64,000 nucleotides of DNA, taken from assembly GCA_000403475.2 (NCBI GenBank), contig KE159795.1, positions 62,001 through 126,000 of the forward strand, read 5' to 3'. A model generated the notes under the pieces. It was not told the origin of the DNA. It worked only from the letters and a program-made list of their open reading frames with translations, and ran no database searches. Shown here piece by piece: positions 22,699 through 31,231 of this stretch (positions within the stretch are counted from its first letter, which is position 1; the number at the start of each line of letters is the position of its first letter). A program made the translations under genes and the position numbers. Source of the stretch: Lachnospiraceae bacterium MD308 (GTDB taxonomy: Bacteria > Bacillota > Clostridia > Lachnospirales > Lachnospiraceae).

Positions 22699-25341
22699 TT
22701 AATTATGGCTTGCTTTTATATTGCGGTATTTCCTGTATGCCGTGAATACCAGTCCGGCAGCGGATAAGATAAGCAGGATAAACAGGAGCGCAAGATTTGT
22801 CGTATCACCCGTCTTTGGCGGATTGCCCTTGCCTGTCGGCGTGCCGGATTCTGGTATGGTCGGTTCATCGGGATTTCCTGTCATTTTCACCGTCTGACCT
22901 TTATCCTCAATGTCCTTATGTTCCGCTACCTTGATAGGCTTGTCAGGATTTGTCACGTCGTACAATTCCTCAAAGGTCACAAGCTCTTTTCCTGCAAGCT
23001 GGCTGGCATTGAATGTAAAGGCAAGCTGGACTTCCATCTTAGAATCCTTTGCGGTGAATGTAAGGTCATTTTCCACAGGCTTTCCATCAATCAGAAGTTC
23101 CGTATTTTCAGACTTCACCATTTCCCAGCCTTTAAGCTGGTATTTTGTGCCTTTCTTTAATCCGTCCAAAGAAACAGTATCAACAATCGTCACATTCTTA
23201 CCTGCTATGATAGATTTCTCCCCTGTAGCCTTATCCGCAGCGGTTGTATGAATTGATAGCTCCGGCTCGTATTCGTCGGTCAGCGTTCCTAAGTCAACCA
23301 CAACCTTATTTCTCAATACAACAACATCAAAGACAGGAATCAGTGCCAGCCCTTTATTGGAATCACAGCGGATTTCTTCAATTTCATATGTATCATAGAG
23401 CAGCGCACCTTTGCTGTCGTCCGGCTCTGACGTTCCGAACCAGATACCGTCCTCGCTGGATTTTCCGGCATTGGTATTTTTCTTGTGGGAAGTCCAGTCA
23501 GCAGCAGTGGAAAACTGGCCATTTTTATCAGTTACAATAATATGGCTTTCTCCTGTAGTCTTACTGGTAATTTTAAATGGCACGTCTGCAAGCCGCTTAT
23601 GTGTGCCAGAACCGATTTTTACACCCTCAATATCCCCACGCTTTATCTGGTTGTAAATAGACTGTTCCTCTGATGTCAAATCTACCATTTCCCCATTATT
23701 TACAATGTTAAACTCTCGGGAAACCGCACCGTCTATCAGATACCCCTCCGGCGGCATGGTTTCCTCAAGCCTGTAATGACCGTAGGGGAGTGCGTCGGCG
23801 GCAGTTGCAGCGATACCGTCAATCCCTGTATGGATTGTCTTTACCACTTCATTCTTCTTATATGATTTTCCGTCAACCAGTACGGGATTGTCATTAAGGG
23901 AAGTAATAGTAAAGGCTGTATCTTTAAATGTTGCGCTGCCCTGTGGTTTTGTATCCTTTGTTTCAAGGTCTCGTTTCTGGATTTTCACGCCGCCACGAAT
24001 AACCTTGTCCGATACCAAGTAACGGTTGCCGCCGCTTAGTGTCGCAAGCTCCCCATTCTCCCTTATCTGTGCCGCATATATGCCTGTCACCCGTTCGGAA
24101 GTACCATTTACCTGCAAATATGCACCGTCCAGCAAATAGCCTTTCGGAGCAGCTTTTTCTTCTACCGTGATTGTGCCAAGCGGCAGACAGATAGAGCTAT
24201 TCTGCGTATAAAAGCTGTCGCCAGATACTTTATGGGAATCTGCTAACCGTGTAATATAGTGGGTTGTACCGTCGCTGCCTTTCTCCGCTTTTGTCCGTGT
24301 CGTCCATGTGCGTGTTGGTGCTGATGGGAGATTGTCTCTGGTATAATACCCGTCGTAATAATTCCAGACAAACTCTGCGCCCTCTAAGGCAGCATTGCCC
24401 TGTGGAGTACCTTTTGCAGTATCCATATCCAGCTTGAAAAGCTCAATCTGTGTATCCGCGGCCTTTGGCGTATCACTGACCTTTAAAGTAGTAGTTTCAC
24501 CTGCCTTGACCGTAAGGGTATGGACAGTCTTATCAAGCCGGAATCCCTTTGGAGCTTTTGTCTCTTTCACATAATATGTTCCGGCTCGCAGTTCAGCGGT
24601 ATTTGTATTTCCATTTCCGTCTGTGGTAAGAGTAGTAGCAGACTTCGTACAGCTTTCGTCAGAATAAACCCCATAGACAGCACCAGAGAGGGAATAACAG
24701 TCATTTCCGCTGGTGATACCTGTGTTTGCAGAGATTTTCTGTAAGTTCCCATTTCCTGCCGCCAGTTTCGCCCAGAACTGCCCTAAGTCCTGCCCCTCGC
24801 CCGTGTAAATATAACCGCCGCAATCATAACGGTTTTTGTTTTCTTTTGCAAAAGCCTTTGCATTGTCATAAAGCTCATTCTGTTCACTTTTGGGGATTTC
24901 ATCATAGGCAACATGCGTATTTTTGTATCCCCAGCCTAAATGAACGCTTAACCTGCGCCATACGGTACACTGTTGGAGCAGGTATGCTTGTTCGGCAGAA
25001 TAACTTTTCGTATGTTTTTTGACGTATTCCAGATTGAGAGCCACGTCATTAATCTGTGTTTCGCTTAACCGTTCTGTAGCGTTTTTCCGTGTCTTATATC
25101 CGGATTGGAACGCTACGCCTAGTTGGATACAATAAGCCGTCTTTCCGTCAGCCTTTAGCCACCCCTCTTCAAAAGTGGATTCTTTTGAGCCGCCGTCTGT
25201 CACTTTGACAACTGTACCTGCGTGGCCGTCTGAATGAGTGTAAACAGAATCAGCAGCATGTAGCTGTGTGACAGGCAAGGTTGTAAATACGGCCGCTATA
25301 GCAAGAATCGCTGTCAGTAACCGTTTCAAGATTTTTTCCAT
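22699..25341 (-). CDS. VaFE/SpaA-repeat cell-wall-anchored surface adhesin with thioester domain
   Basis: An 880-residue secreted protein starting MEKILKRLLTAILAIAAVFT, with a signal peptide ending near LHA-AD. Residues ~60-190 form a thioester-type adhesin domain with Cys71 (KTAYCIQLG) and Gln124 (LLQQCTVW) as the likely cross-link pair. Several SpaA/Cna-B-like Ig domains follow (TAELRAGTYYVKETKAPKGF, EEKAAPKGYLLDGAYLQ, LPYGHYRLEETMPPEGYLID). A VaFE repeat lies at ~720-830. The C-terminus is a sortase signal NPPKTG, a hydrophobic helix and a basic tail. It is presumably attached to peptidoglycan and mediates adhesion, perhaps to the recipient cell or host. A longer in-frame ATG at 25,416 lacks a signal peptide, so I reject it. 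Confidence 0.9.
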   Translation of the reverse strand: MEKILKRLLTAILAIAAVFTTLPVTQLHAADSVYTHSDGHAGTVVKVTDGGSKESTFEEGWLKADGKTAYCIQLGVAFQSGYKTRKNATERLSETQINDVALNLEYVKKHTKSYSAEQAYLLQQCTVWRRLSVHLGWGYKNTHVAYDEIPKSEQNELYDNAKAFAKENKNRYDCGGYIYTGEGQDLGQFWAKLAAGNGNLQKISANTGITSGNDCYSLSGAVYGVYSDESCTKSATTLTTDGNGNTNTAELRAGTYYVKETKAPKGFRLDKTVHTLTVKAGETTTLKVSDTPKAADTQIELFKLDMDTAKGTPQGNAALEGAEFVWNYYDGYYTRDNLPSAPTRTWTTRTKAEKGSDGTTHYITRLADSHKVSGDSFYTQNSSICLPLGTITVEEKAAPKGYLLDGAYLQVNGTSERVTGIYAAQIRENGELATLSGGNRYLVSDKVIRGGVKIQKRDLETKDTKPQGSATFKDTAFTITSLNDNPVLVDGKSYKKNEVVKTIHTGIDGIAATAADALPYGHYRLEETMPPEGYLIDGAVSREFNIVNNGEMVDLTSEEQSIYNQIKRGDIEGVKIGSGTHKRLADVPFKITSKTTGESHIIVTDKNGQFSTAADWTSHKKNTNAGKSSEDGIWFGTSEPDDSKGALLYDTYEIEEIRCDSNKGLALIPVFDVVVLRNKVVVDLGTLTDEYEPELSIHTTAADKATGEKSIIAGKNVTIVDTVSLDGLKKGTKYQLKGWEMVKSENTELLIDGKPVENDLTFTAKDSKMEVQLAFTFNASQLAGKELVTFEELYDVTNPDKPIKVAEHKDIEDKGQTVKMTGNPDEPTIPESGTPTGKGNPPKTGDTTNLALLFILLILSAAGLVFTAYRKYRNIKASHN

Positions 25342-25534
25342 AATGTTATGATTCTCCTTTCGTTTTGGGTAAAAAAATAGACGCTCATTTCTGAACGTCT
25401 TAGGAGCTGAAAACATTGGAACTATGCAGGATAGCTTGTTTCATCTTCTTTTTCTCTATTTTTGTTCTTATAAAATCGCAGCAGGAAACGGCTTGTACCA
25501 CGAAAAACAACGCTTTTTCAAGGTTTTCCACTGC

Positions 25535-25560
25535 TGTTGTCTTTACAAGGTCGCAGCAGA
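25535..25560. other. attR: right junction of the integrated element
   Basis: Element DNA ends at 25,558; the GA core (25,559-25,560) is followed by the continuation of the catalase gene. The last 24 element bases mirror the left end at 18 of 24 positions. A related GCAGCAG copy about 75 bases further in (AAAATCGCAGCAG near 25,477) may be an accessory recombinase site. Confidence 0.8.
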
Positions 25561-25765
25561 GCAGAAAGCCCGCACAACTTACGACAATATCCTGCGCCTT
25601 GTAAAAGATCCGGAAGTATGCGACCCGATAAAATTCCTCCGGGAGCGGGAGATCGTGCATTATCAAAGGTTCGGTGAATCCTTAAGAATCGTCCAGGATC
25701 ATTTGGACAGCAAGAATTTCTACGCGATCAATCCGGAATTTGATTTAAGAGCTAACTGCAAATAG
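25556..25765 (+). pseudogene. Manganese catalase (CotJC-like), C-terminal fragment right of the element
   Basis: The plus-strand frame reads AEQKARTTYDNILRLVKDPE, VCDPIKFLREREIVHYQRFG and ESLRIVQDHLD to a normal stop. This is the C-terminal third of a manganese catalase, including the REREIVHYQRF metal-binding helix. It directly continues the left fragment (...HEDMAA + AEQKAR), sharing GCAGA at the junction. It has no start or ribosome binding site of its own and should not be translated. Confidence 0.88.
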
Positions 25766-25787
25766 CACCAAATAAATTGTAGCAAAA

Positions 25788-25816
25788 GCGGACTGGAAAA
25801 TCTCTTTTCAGTCCGC
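25788..25816. terminator. Terminator between catalase remnant and zinc-ribbon gene
   Basis: GCGGACTG (25,788-25,795) pairs with CAGTCCGC (25,809-25,816) around an A/T-rich loop. It served the catalase gene and can also serve the convergent zinc-ribbon gene. Confidence 0.7.
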
Positions 25817-25830
25817 CCAAACTACTGCCA

Positions 25831-26310
25831 TTATTTGAAAATAAACATGTAGGCAATCACTGCTGCCACAGCTATAATCGCAATTCCCATAATAATGATC
25901 GGTGCTTTTGACACCCTGTCATCATCATCGTAATAATCGTCATCCTCGTAGTAATCATCCTCGTAGTCTCTCTGACGTTTTTTCGCGTTTACTTTGTCCT
26001 TCGACTTTTTCTTCTTACTTCTTCCGTCACCTACCGCAAGCATCTCATCGTAAGCTCTGCGCATCTCATCCTCGCGTTTATCACGAACTTTCTTTGGTGG
26101 AAGATTCGAATATCTCGGTTCCTCTTCCTCCTCTTGAACTCTTGCTTTTTTTGCTTTTTGCTTCGGAGCACTGCTCTTTGAAACTTTCCCTTCCTGTTTC
26201 GGCGCACTGCTTTGCGGAGCTTTGTATTTCTTTTTACAGTTATAACACAGTAAATAATTAGGATCTTTCTTTCCCGGCCGTAACTGTTCACCACATATCG
26301 GACACTTCAT
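25831..26310 (-). CDS. Zinc-ribbon protein with acidic linker and C-terminal membrane anchor
   Basis: A 159-residue protein. Residues 1-30 form a zinc ribbon (MKCPICGEQLRPGKKDP ... LLCYNCKKKYKAP) with two CxxC pairs. The middle is low-complexity: KQ-rich, then Glu-rich, then a DDYYEDDDYYDDDD run at ~118-131. Residues ~137-157 are a single transmembrane helix. The likely topology is a cytoplasmic zinc ribbon tethered to the membrane. Proteins of this layout are common in Lachnospiraceae and have no known function. Confidence 0.8.
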   Translation of the reverse strand: MKCPICGEQLRPGKKDPNYLLCYNCKKKYKAPQSSAPKQEGKVSKSSAPKQKAKKARVQEEEEEPRYSNLPPKKVRDKREDEMRRAYDEMLAVGDGRSKKKKSKDKVNAKKRQRDYEDDYYEDDDYYDDDDRVSKAPIIIMGIAIIAVAAVIAYMFIFK

Positions 26311-26391
26311 TTGTACTTCCTGCCTCCTCGCCTCATAATCTGTTATAGATTATACTACAAGACAATAAAAATAGCAAACATTTGTCTGATT

Positions 26392-27651
26392 TTATCTGTT
26401 CTTTCCAAGCTTAACCTCTACAGTCTTAGCTTTATACTCACCGTTGCTTCCCGGAATCTCAACTGTAACCTTAATCGTCTCCCCTACGCCGTAATATTGA
26501 AGCTGTTCTCTAAGTGCCACCGTGCTGTTAACTGATGTTCCCTCAATCTTTGTTATGATACAGCCCTTTGTAATCCCGGCCTTCTGTGCTCCGCTGCCCG
26601 CAGTTACTTCCGATACATAGACACCGGTAGGCATACCATACATCTGTGCACTGTCCTCCGAGACATCGACAGGCTGAATTCCGAGATAACCCTGCTCTCC
26701 TTCAGACACCTTCGTCTTTGTTCTCTGATTCATCAGATTTGTAATAACATCCTGCGCATCCGAAATCGGAATTGCATATCCCATGCCTTCAACCATATCC
26801 GTGGCAACCTTTATCGTATTGATTCCAATCACTTCACCGTTGGCATTTAAGAGCGCTCCGCCGCTGTTACCCGGGTTGATGGCAGCATCCGTCTGAATCA
26901 GTTCACTGCCAAATCCGTCTAACATTCTCTGGGTTGCAGAGATTATCCCAGTCGTCACAGACTGACCGTATCCCAAAGCATTTCCTATTGCAATAACCTG
27001 CTCCCCTACCTGTAACTGCGTAGAATCTCCCATCTGTGCAACCGCAATCTTATCTTGTGTTGTACTCTTAATATCCTTCATCTGAACAGCAATAACCGCA
27101 AGATCTCTCTCGGAATCCGTCCCCTTAATGTTCGCCGTTACACTTTCTTCGTCAATAAATGATACCGTCAGTGTATCATTTCCTTCCACTACGTGATTAT
27201 TAGTAAGTATCAAAAGCTCTGTATCATTCTGAGCAATAATAATGCCTGAACCTGCACTCTCGCTCTCCTGCTCATGGATTCCCCCGAAGAAATTCTGCAC
27301 TTGCCTTACACTCATATTCGTAATGGATACTACAGATGGCATCGCATTTTTCGCTATGGCGGAAATATCTGATGTCACTGCATTTCCCGAACCAGTCGTA
27401 AGCTGTGTACTTCCTGTAGTCTCCACCTTCTTCTCTACTGCCCCCGATGTTGTCTTAAGGAACTTTTCTGCTATGATATTGCTCGTCTGAAATGCCGCGC
27501 TCGCCACAACCCCGAATACAAGTCCCAAACCGATCACTTTAATTACAGACGGAACTTTTCTGTTCTTTCGCCTGTCCTGTCTATTCATATTTCCTGTCTG
27601 ACAATCCATGTCGTCCTGCTCTGGTGTATAATAACTGTACTGATTATTCAT
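26392..27651 (-). CDS. htrA: HtrA/DegP-type membrane-anchored serine protease
   Basis: A 419-residue protein starting MNNQYSYYTPEQDDMDCQTG behind GGGAGATATA. A cytoplasmic N-terminus is followed by one transmembrane helix (~35-57) and a trypsin-like protease domain. The catalytic triad is His in LTNNHVVEG, Asp in SERDLAVIAVQ and Ser in NPGNSGGALL. A C-terminal PDZ domain follows (GYLGIQPVDVSEDSAQMYGM ... GSGAQKAGITKGCIITKIEG). It degrades misfolded proteins outside the membrane under stress. The upstream ATG at 27,681 is less likely because the ribosome binding site fits 27,651. Confidence 0.95.
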   Translation of the reverse strand: MNNQYSYYTPEQDDMDCQTGNMNRQDRRKNRKVPSVIKVIGLGLVFGVVASAAFQTSNIIAEKFLKTTSGAVEKKVETTGSTQLTTGSGNAVTSDISAIAKNAMPSVVSITNMSVRQVQNFFGGIHEQESESAGSGIIIAQNDTELLILTNNHVVEGNDTLTVSFIDEESVTANIKGTDSERDLAVIAVQMKDIKSTTQDKIAVAQMGDSTQLQVGEQVIAIGNALGYGQSVTTGIISATQRMLDGFGSELIQTDAAINPGNSGGALLNANGEVIGINTIKVATDMVEGMGYAIPISDAQDVITNLMNQRTKTKVSEGEQGYLGIQPVDVSEDSAQMYGMPTGVYVSEVTAGSGAQKAGITKGCIITKIEGTSVNSTVALREQLQYYGVGETIKVTVEIPGSNGEYKAKTVEVKLGKNR

Positions 27652-27765
27652 AAATATATCTCCCTTCATCAACTGTTTCATTACATGGTTTTATTTGTTT
27701 TATGTAAAGTATCTTATCCTATAATTGTGTTTAAAATGTGATAAAACTTTGATGAAAATTCAAAA

Positions 27766-27794
27766 AATCGGGCCTCTTTATCAAAGACCCGATT
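27766..27794 (-). terminator. Rho-independent terminator of the upstream hypothetical gene
   Basis: On the minus strand, stem AATCGGG-TCTTT with loop and AAAGA-GGCCCGATT, followed by TTTTTT. It ends transcription of the gene at 27,855-28,487 before htrA. Confidence 0.85.
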
Positions 27795-27854
27795 CTCTCT
27801 GCTTTTTGTATCTTTAAAACTAACATATCTACCATATACATTCCCGGCATTCCG

Positions 27855-28487
27855 TCAGCCAGTGTAAGCGCTATAGGCATTCTTAAGATCCGCCAACGAT
27901 TCTCTGAGAAGTGCATCAGAATGCACTGCCAAGTCAAACTCCTCTTCCAACTTTCCAAGCAGTTTCTGTACATCCGCATGCTCAATTACCGTTTGGATAT
28001 GATCTTGCTGCTCCTTTGGCGCCTCTACATCTATCTGGTATTGCCCGCTTTTCTCATCCTTCGTTATATACAGTGTAACCAATCCCGGAACCTCTGTATA
28101 AATATCCTTTATCTTCATGCGATACTCTGCAAATGCAATATAAGTATCCTTGTATTCCCCTACTTTTGTATAAACATGAATGTCATCATACCTTTCTACA
28201 AAAGTCTCACCTTCCATGAGCCCTTTGAAGTAATCTGCTGCCGCACGATTAATCATCGGATGCTCGTCCTTCCTGAGCGGATTCAGCACCTGCGTATCAC
28301 AGCCAATGTTTCTTAATCTGACATCCTCCTTGCTTATCTTATGTATCCCTCTAATCTGCGCCTTCTCTTTGGTCAATCCCATTCCGGCCGCCCCTACTGC
28401 AAAGACTGACAATACAACCAGAAGAAAAAGATTCCTTCTTTTATGTTCCTCAAACTTTGCCAGGCAGCCCTTAAAGATTTCCTTCAT
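27855..28487 (-). CDS. Conserved hypothetical protein with one membrane helix
   Basis: A 210-residue protein starting MKEIFKGCLAKFEEHKRRNL behind GGAGGGAG. One transmembrane helix (~20-40) is followed by an extracytoplasmic domain with mixed alpha/beta character (AADYFKGLMEGETFVERYDD, YIAFAEYRMKIKDIYTEVPG, LVTLYITKDEKSGQYQIDVE). That pattern recalls NTF2-like or SnoaL-like folds, but this is only an impression. It has its own terminator and is not coupled to neighbours. No function can be given. Confidence 0.7.
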   Translation of the reverse strand: MKEIFKGCLAKFEEHKRRNLFLLVVLSVFAVGAAGMGLTKEKAQIRGIHKISKEDVRLRNIGCDTQVLNPLRKDEHPMINRAAADYFKGLMEGETFVERYDDIHVYTKVGEYKDTYIAFAEYRMKIKDIYTEVPGLVTLYITKDEKSGQYQIDVEAPKEQQDHIQTVIEHADVQKLLGKLEEEFDLAVHSDALLRESLADLKNAYSAYTG

Positions 28488-28522
28488 AGGCTCCCTCCAG
28501 ATGCCGCGCATTTTTTAAAGTA

Positions 28523-28594
28523 CACACCCGGGCGGATTCGAACCGCCGCTCCCGCCTCCGGAGGGCGGTGCTCTATCCCCTGAGCTACGGGTGC
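28523..28594 (-). tRNA. tRNA-Arg (anticodon CCG)
   Basis: On the minus strand a full cloverleaf forms. The acceptor stem is GCACCCG with CGGGTGT, ending in a G-U pair. The D arm is GCTC-AGGGGATA-GAGC. The anticodon arm is CCGCC-CTCCGGA-GGCGG, giving anticodon CCG. The T arm is GGCGG-TTCGAAT-CCGCC. The discriminator is G and CCA is not encoded. It reads the arginine codon CGG. Confidence 0.95.
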
Positions 28595-28655
28595 ATATGA
28601 TACAATTGAAATCGCATTTGTAATATTATCACATTTTTCTCATAAAGTAAAGAAT

Positions 28656-29819
28656 TTATTTTTTATTTTCCCACTCTACTGCCTCCTGCACCATATTAAG
28701 AGGAAGCTCCAAAAGCTCCGCCACCTGTCCTGCATCCTTTAACTTCGCATAAAGTTTACGTATCGTATCTTCCCTGAACTGCCGATTCGCCCGTTCGGTC
28801 ACCTCCTGGGTCACTTGCTCGGTTATCTGCTGGGTCACTTGCTCAGTCACCTCCTGGGTCACTTGCTCAGTTATCTGCTGGGTCACTTGCTCAGTCACCT
28901 CCTGGGTCACCTGCTCAGTTATCTGCCGGGTCACCTGTTCAGTTACCTGCTGGGTCACTTGCTCAGTTACCTCCTGAGTCACTTGCTCGGTCACTTGCTG
29001 CGTTATTCTTTTTGTTATCTTCTCTGTCAACTCCGCTTCCAAAATATCTGCTTCTAATACAAGCCCTTCTTCCATCATATCATTCAGACCCCCTTCAATA
29101 AACTCTTCATAATGAGAATAAAGATGATTATACAATTTTTGAATCAGGCTGCGAAGTTTATTTGCATCTGCTGATGTTATGTTTTCATGAGCTTGATTCT
29201 CGTTGATCATATTAATTATATCATCAAGAATCAATGCCTGCAACGCTTTCATGTTTTCCGGGGTTCGTTTCTTATTAATGCTGTCACGCAGCTTAAGAAT
29301 CATAAACGGGATGAGTATGACCATATTTTTGCTGCTTAGTTCTTTGGTGGTATGCTCTAAGAGTTTAAAGACAGGAACACTATACAAAAATGTTCCCTGT
29401 GTTCCAAAATCAAGGAGTATTTCCTTGGTGTCGGAGAGATTTTCATGATTATAAAGATAGATGATCCGTGGTTCCGGGAAATGCAAAATATCCGCATCGT
29501 TTCTTGATTTAAGGGCATGACCGTAACTATAATCGAACACACGGAATTCAATTTCCTCATCTTTATACATCTGCGCCTCCATGTGGTACGAATGCGAGTG
29601 ATTTACCGTAATAATCGTATCCGCCAGCGTCTTCTTTAAATGGTCATCATGATGCTCCGTCCAATTGTAGGTTATCGTACTGTCCGGAGGATACTCTGTA
29701 CCAAACAGACCATTAATCAACCCGATAACAGCACGAGTTGAAAGAGTCAGTATCTTCTTAAACATACGGTCATAAATATGGGCAATCCTGTCGTTGTCAC
29801 TTGTAAATTCTTTTTTCAT
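28656..29819 (-). CDS. Rpn/YhgA-like PD-(D/E)XK nuclease-family protein with octapeptide repeats
   Basis: A 387-residue protein. Residues 1-250 match the Rpn/PD-(D/E)XK transposase-like family (HIYDRMFKKILTLSTRAVIG at the start, then LADTIITVNHSHSYHMEAQM, whose Asp and E-x-Q fit the nuclease core). Residues ~270-343 consist of near-identical 8-residue units (TEQVTQ[EQ][VI]). A family-typical C-terminus follows (KLYAKLKDAGQVAELLELPL). Rpn proteins promote RecA-independent recombination in Escherichia coli, and some act in phage defence. The repeat block has the composition of an extended helical stalk or coiled coil. It is a single gene between a tRNA and the exopolysaccharide cluster. Confidence 0.82.
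   Translation of the reverse strand: MKKEFTSDNDRIAHIYDRMFKKILTLSTRAVIGLINGLFGTEYPPDSTITYNWTEHHDDHLKKTLADTIITVNHSHSYHMEAQMYKDEEIEFRVFDYSYGHALKSRNDADILHFPEPRIIYLYNHENLSDTKEILLDFGTQGTFLYSVPVFKLLEHTTKELSSKNMVILIPFMILKLRDSINKKRTPENMKALQALILDDIINMINENQAHENITSADANKLRSLIQKLYNHLYSHYEEFIEGGLNDMMEEGLVLEADILEAELTEKITKRITQQVTEQVTQEVTEQVTQQVTEQVTRQITEQVTQEVTEQVTQQITEQVTQEVTEQVTQQITEQVTQEVTERANRQFREDTIRKLYAKLKDAGQVAELLELPLNMVQEAVEWENKK
28799..29007. repeat. 24-bp minisatellite encoding an octapeptide repeat
   Basis: About 8.7 tandem copies of a 24-bp unit (plus strand CTGGGTCACTTGCTCAGTTA plus four bases) with few substitutions, all in frame inside the Rpn-like gene. The low divergence implies recent expansion and probable copy-number variation between strains, which would change protein length by 8 residues per unit without a frameshift. 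Confidence 0.9.
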
Positions 29820-30184
29820 AATACACCTGCACAGAGTTTCTCTTCCTATGCTTTTCCTTTCTTAAAATAAATCTTACTTACAAAAATCAAATAACAAAAA
29901 ATCAAGCATTAACCATAACACTCACCTTCTTTACCAAATAATACAATCAGGGTACACATGAAAGAAAACTTCAAACAAATATACCGACAATCCAGAATAC
30001 CGGATAAAAGAACTGATAAATCCTGTGAAAGGATTTACGACTTGTTGCTATCATAGCACATAAGAGATAAATATACAACAAAAAAATACTATATGAAAAG
30101 CAGCCTTGACGAAAGAACGGCTCCCCTGAAACCGTCAAATACCTCCGCAAGGCTCCTTGTTTAATACTTACATCACATCCAAAA
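29820..30184. other. Intergenic region between the Rpn-like gene and the exopolysaccharide operon
   Basis: 365 bases, AT-rich, without a supported gene. It holds the candidate operon terminator at 30,102-30,155 and, towards 29,830-29,900, AT-rich sequence that could contain the Rpn-like promoter. A minus-strand frame at 29,971-30,195 has no coding character. Confidence 0.6.
30102..30155 (-). terminator. Possible terminator of the exopolysaccharide operon
   Basis: On the minus strand, AGCCTTG ... CAAGGCT with an inner TTGACGG/CCG-CGTCAA element, then GCTTTTC. The long stem follows the last operon gene by about 30 bases, but the T-run is short, so the call is tentative. Confidence 0.45.
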
Positions 30185-31231
30185 TTAAAAATCATTGCCC
30201 TTCAGACGCATATAACTGGCCCGGCAGATTAAGCTGGTTATACGAAAACATCTCAGCCGAAAGAAAAAAACAAGAATTTTTCTCGGCAAAATCCCATTTT
30301 TCCAATTATATTTCATCGCCCTCTGGTAAATAGTGTTTTTCAACATCCTAACACACATCTGACAATTCGTCCGATAAGGTCTGGGGCTTAAGGGGCTGAA
30401 CACCTCCCAGATCAGGACATAAGTCATATTCTCCAGGCAATAAGAATAGTATGCGTTTTCCAGAATCGGAAACATACCGCATTGTTCCAGAAGATTTTTT
30501 AACTTCTTCTGCAGTATTGCATGATTCTGCTGAAGTCCGGACATGAAGCCATGGGTAGCGGAACCTATGTGGATATCGTAAAAATACACCGGGACAGATA
30601 CATATATACAGGATCTGGCTCTTAACTGATATTCCATATTAAAAAGCAGATCTTCTCCTACTGCCAGCTCAGAAGAAAAGCGTATGGAATAACGGTCCAA
30701 AATAGATTTTTTGTAAGCCTTTGCCCATGGCGAACGAAAATCTAAATTGCCCTTTGCATCCAAAGGCTGCGGCACAAGAGTCCGCTTAATCAACTGCTGT
30801 ATCTCATTCCCCTGAAAGATCAATGTGCAGGCAGACAGATCCGCGTGAACACGTCTTTCTTCCTTCGTGGATTTTACAAAATCAAACATCAAAAGATCTG
30901 CCTCCCGATACTCTTTCCGGACAATAAGACTGAAAAAGTCCTTAAAGATAAAATCATCGGAATCCACAAACACAACCCACTGTCCCCGGCAATGATCCAG
31001 TCCTGTATTCCGGGCAGTGGAAACGCCCTGATTCTTCTGATGGATGACTTTGATACGGCCATCCTTCCGGGAATATTCTTCGCATATATCTGGACTGCTG
31101 TCGGTAGAGCCATCATTGACCAGAATAACTTCAACATCACCGCAGGCAGAATTTAAAACGGAACCCACACAGCGGTGAAGGTATTTTTCTGCGTTATAGA
31201 CTGGAATTATTATAGAAATCATCTCTTTCAC
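30185..31231 (-). CDS. GT2 glycosyltransferase
   Basis: A 348-residue family 2 glycosyltransferase. The GT-A nucleotide-sugar domain spans ~1-220: ISIIIPVYNAEKYLHRCVGS, VEVILVNDGSTDSSPDICEE and WVVFVDSDDFI, the last giving the metal-binding DxD. The C-terminal ~110 residues are helical and basic, as in membrane-associated EPS enzymes. It transfers one sugar from a nucleotide donor to a growing glycan on the cytoplasmic face. It is the last gene of the operon and starts directly after the ferredoxin-type gene. Sugar and linkage are unknown. Confidence 0.9.
   Translation of the reverse strand: MKEMISIIIPVYNAEKYLHRCVGSVLNSACGDVEVILVNDGSTDSSPDICEEYSRKDGRIKVIHQKNQGVSTARNTGLDHCRGQWVVFVDSDDFIFKDFFSLIVRKEYREADLLMFDFVKSTKEERRVHADLSACTLIFQGNEIQQLIKRTLVPQPLDAKGNLDFRSPWAKAYKKSILDRYSIRFSSELAVGEDLLFNMEYQLRARSCIYVSVPVYFYDIHIGSATHGFMSGLQQNHAILQKKLKNLLEQCGMFPILENAYYSYCLENMTYVLIWEVFSPLSPRPYRTNCQMCVRMLKNTIYQRAMKYNWKNGILPRKILVFFFRLRCFRITSLICRASYMRLKGNDF

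Larger units (their letters stand above)
7756..25558. mobile_element. 17.8-kb serine-recombinase integrative element with Tn916-type genes, conjugation module deleted
   Basis: Boundaries are set by the two halves of the interrupted manganese-catalase gene, a GA core at both ends and 24-bp imperfect inverted ends. Element genes, read from the right end: surface adhesin, Orf23-like, Orf22-like, antitoxin/toxin pair, an IS1380-interrupted gene, a PPOX-like protein, FtsK coupling protein, oriT-like spacer, relaxase, a truncated Orf19-like start, then cargo (methyltransferase, MATE, PadR, KTR protein), XRE remnant, sigma-like and HTH genes, and the recombinase at the left end. No genes for the remaining conjugation proteins are present, so it could move only with help. 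Confidence 0.85.

Noticed and set aside
7756-25558. Classifying the element as Tn916 itself
   Set aside because: It has a large serine recombinase rather than the Tn916 tyrosine integrase and Xis, no tet(M), and lacks most transfer genes.
28799-29007. Regular 24-bp repeats resembling a CRISPR array
   Set aside because: Repeats are directly tandem without spacers, lie in frame inside a protein gene, and no cas genes are nearby.
28815-29057. Plus-strand ORF of alternating LLGHLLSY-type units
   Set aside because: It is the antisense shadow of the minisatellite in the Rpn-like gene.
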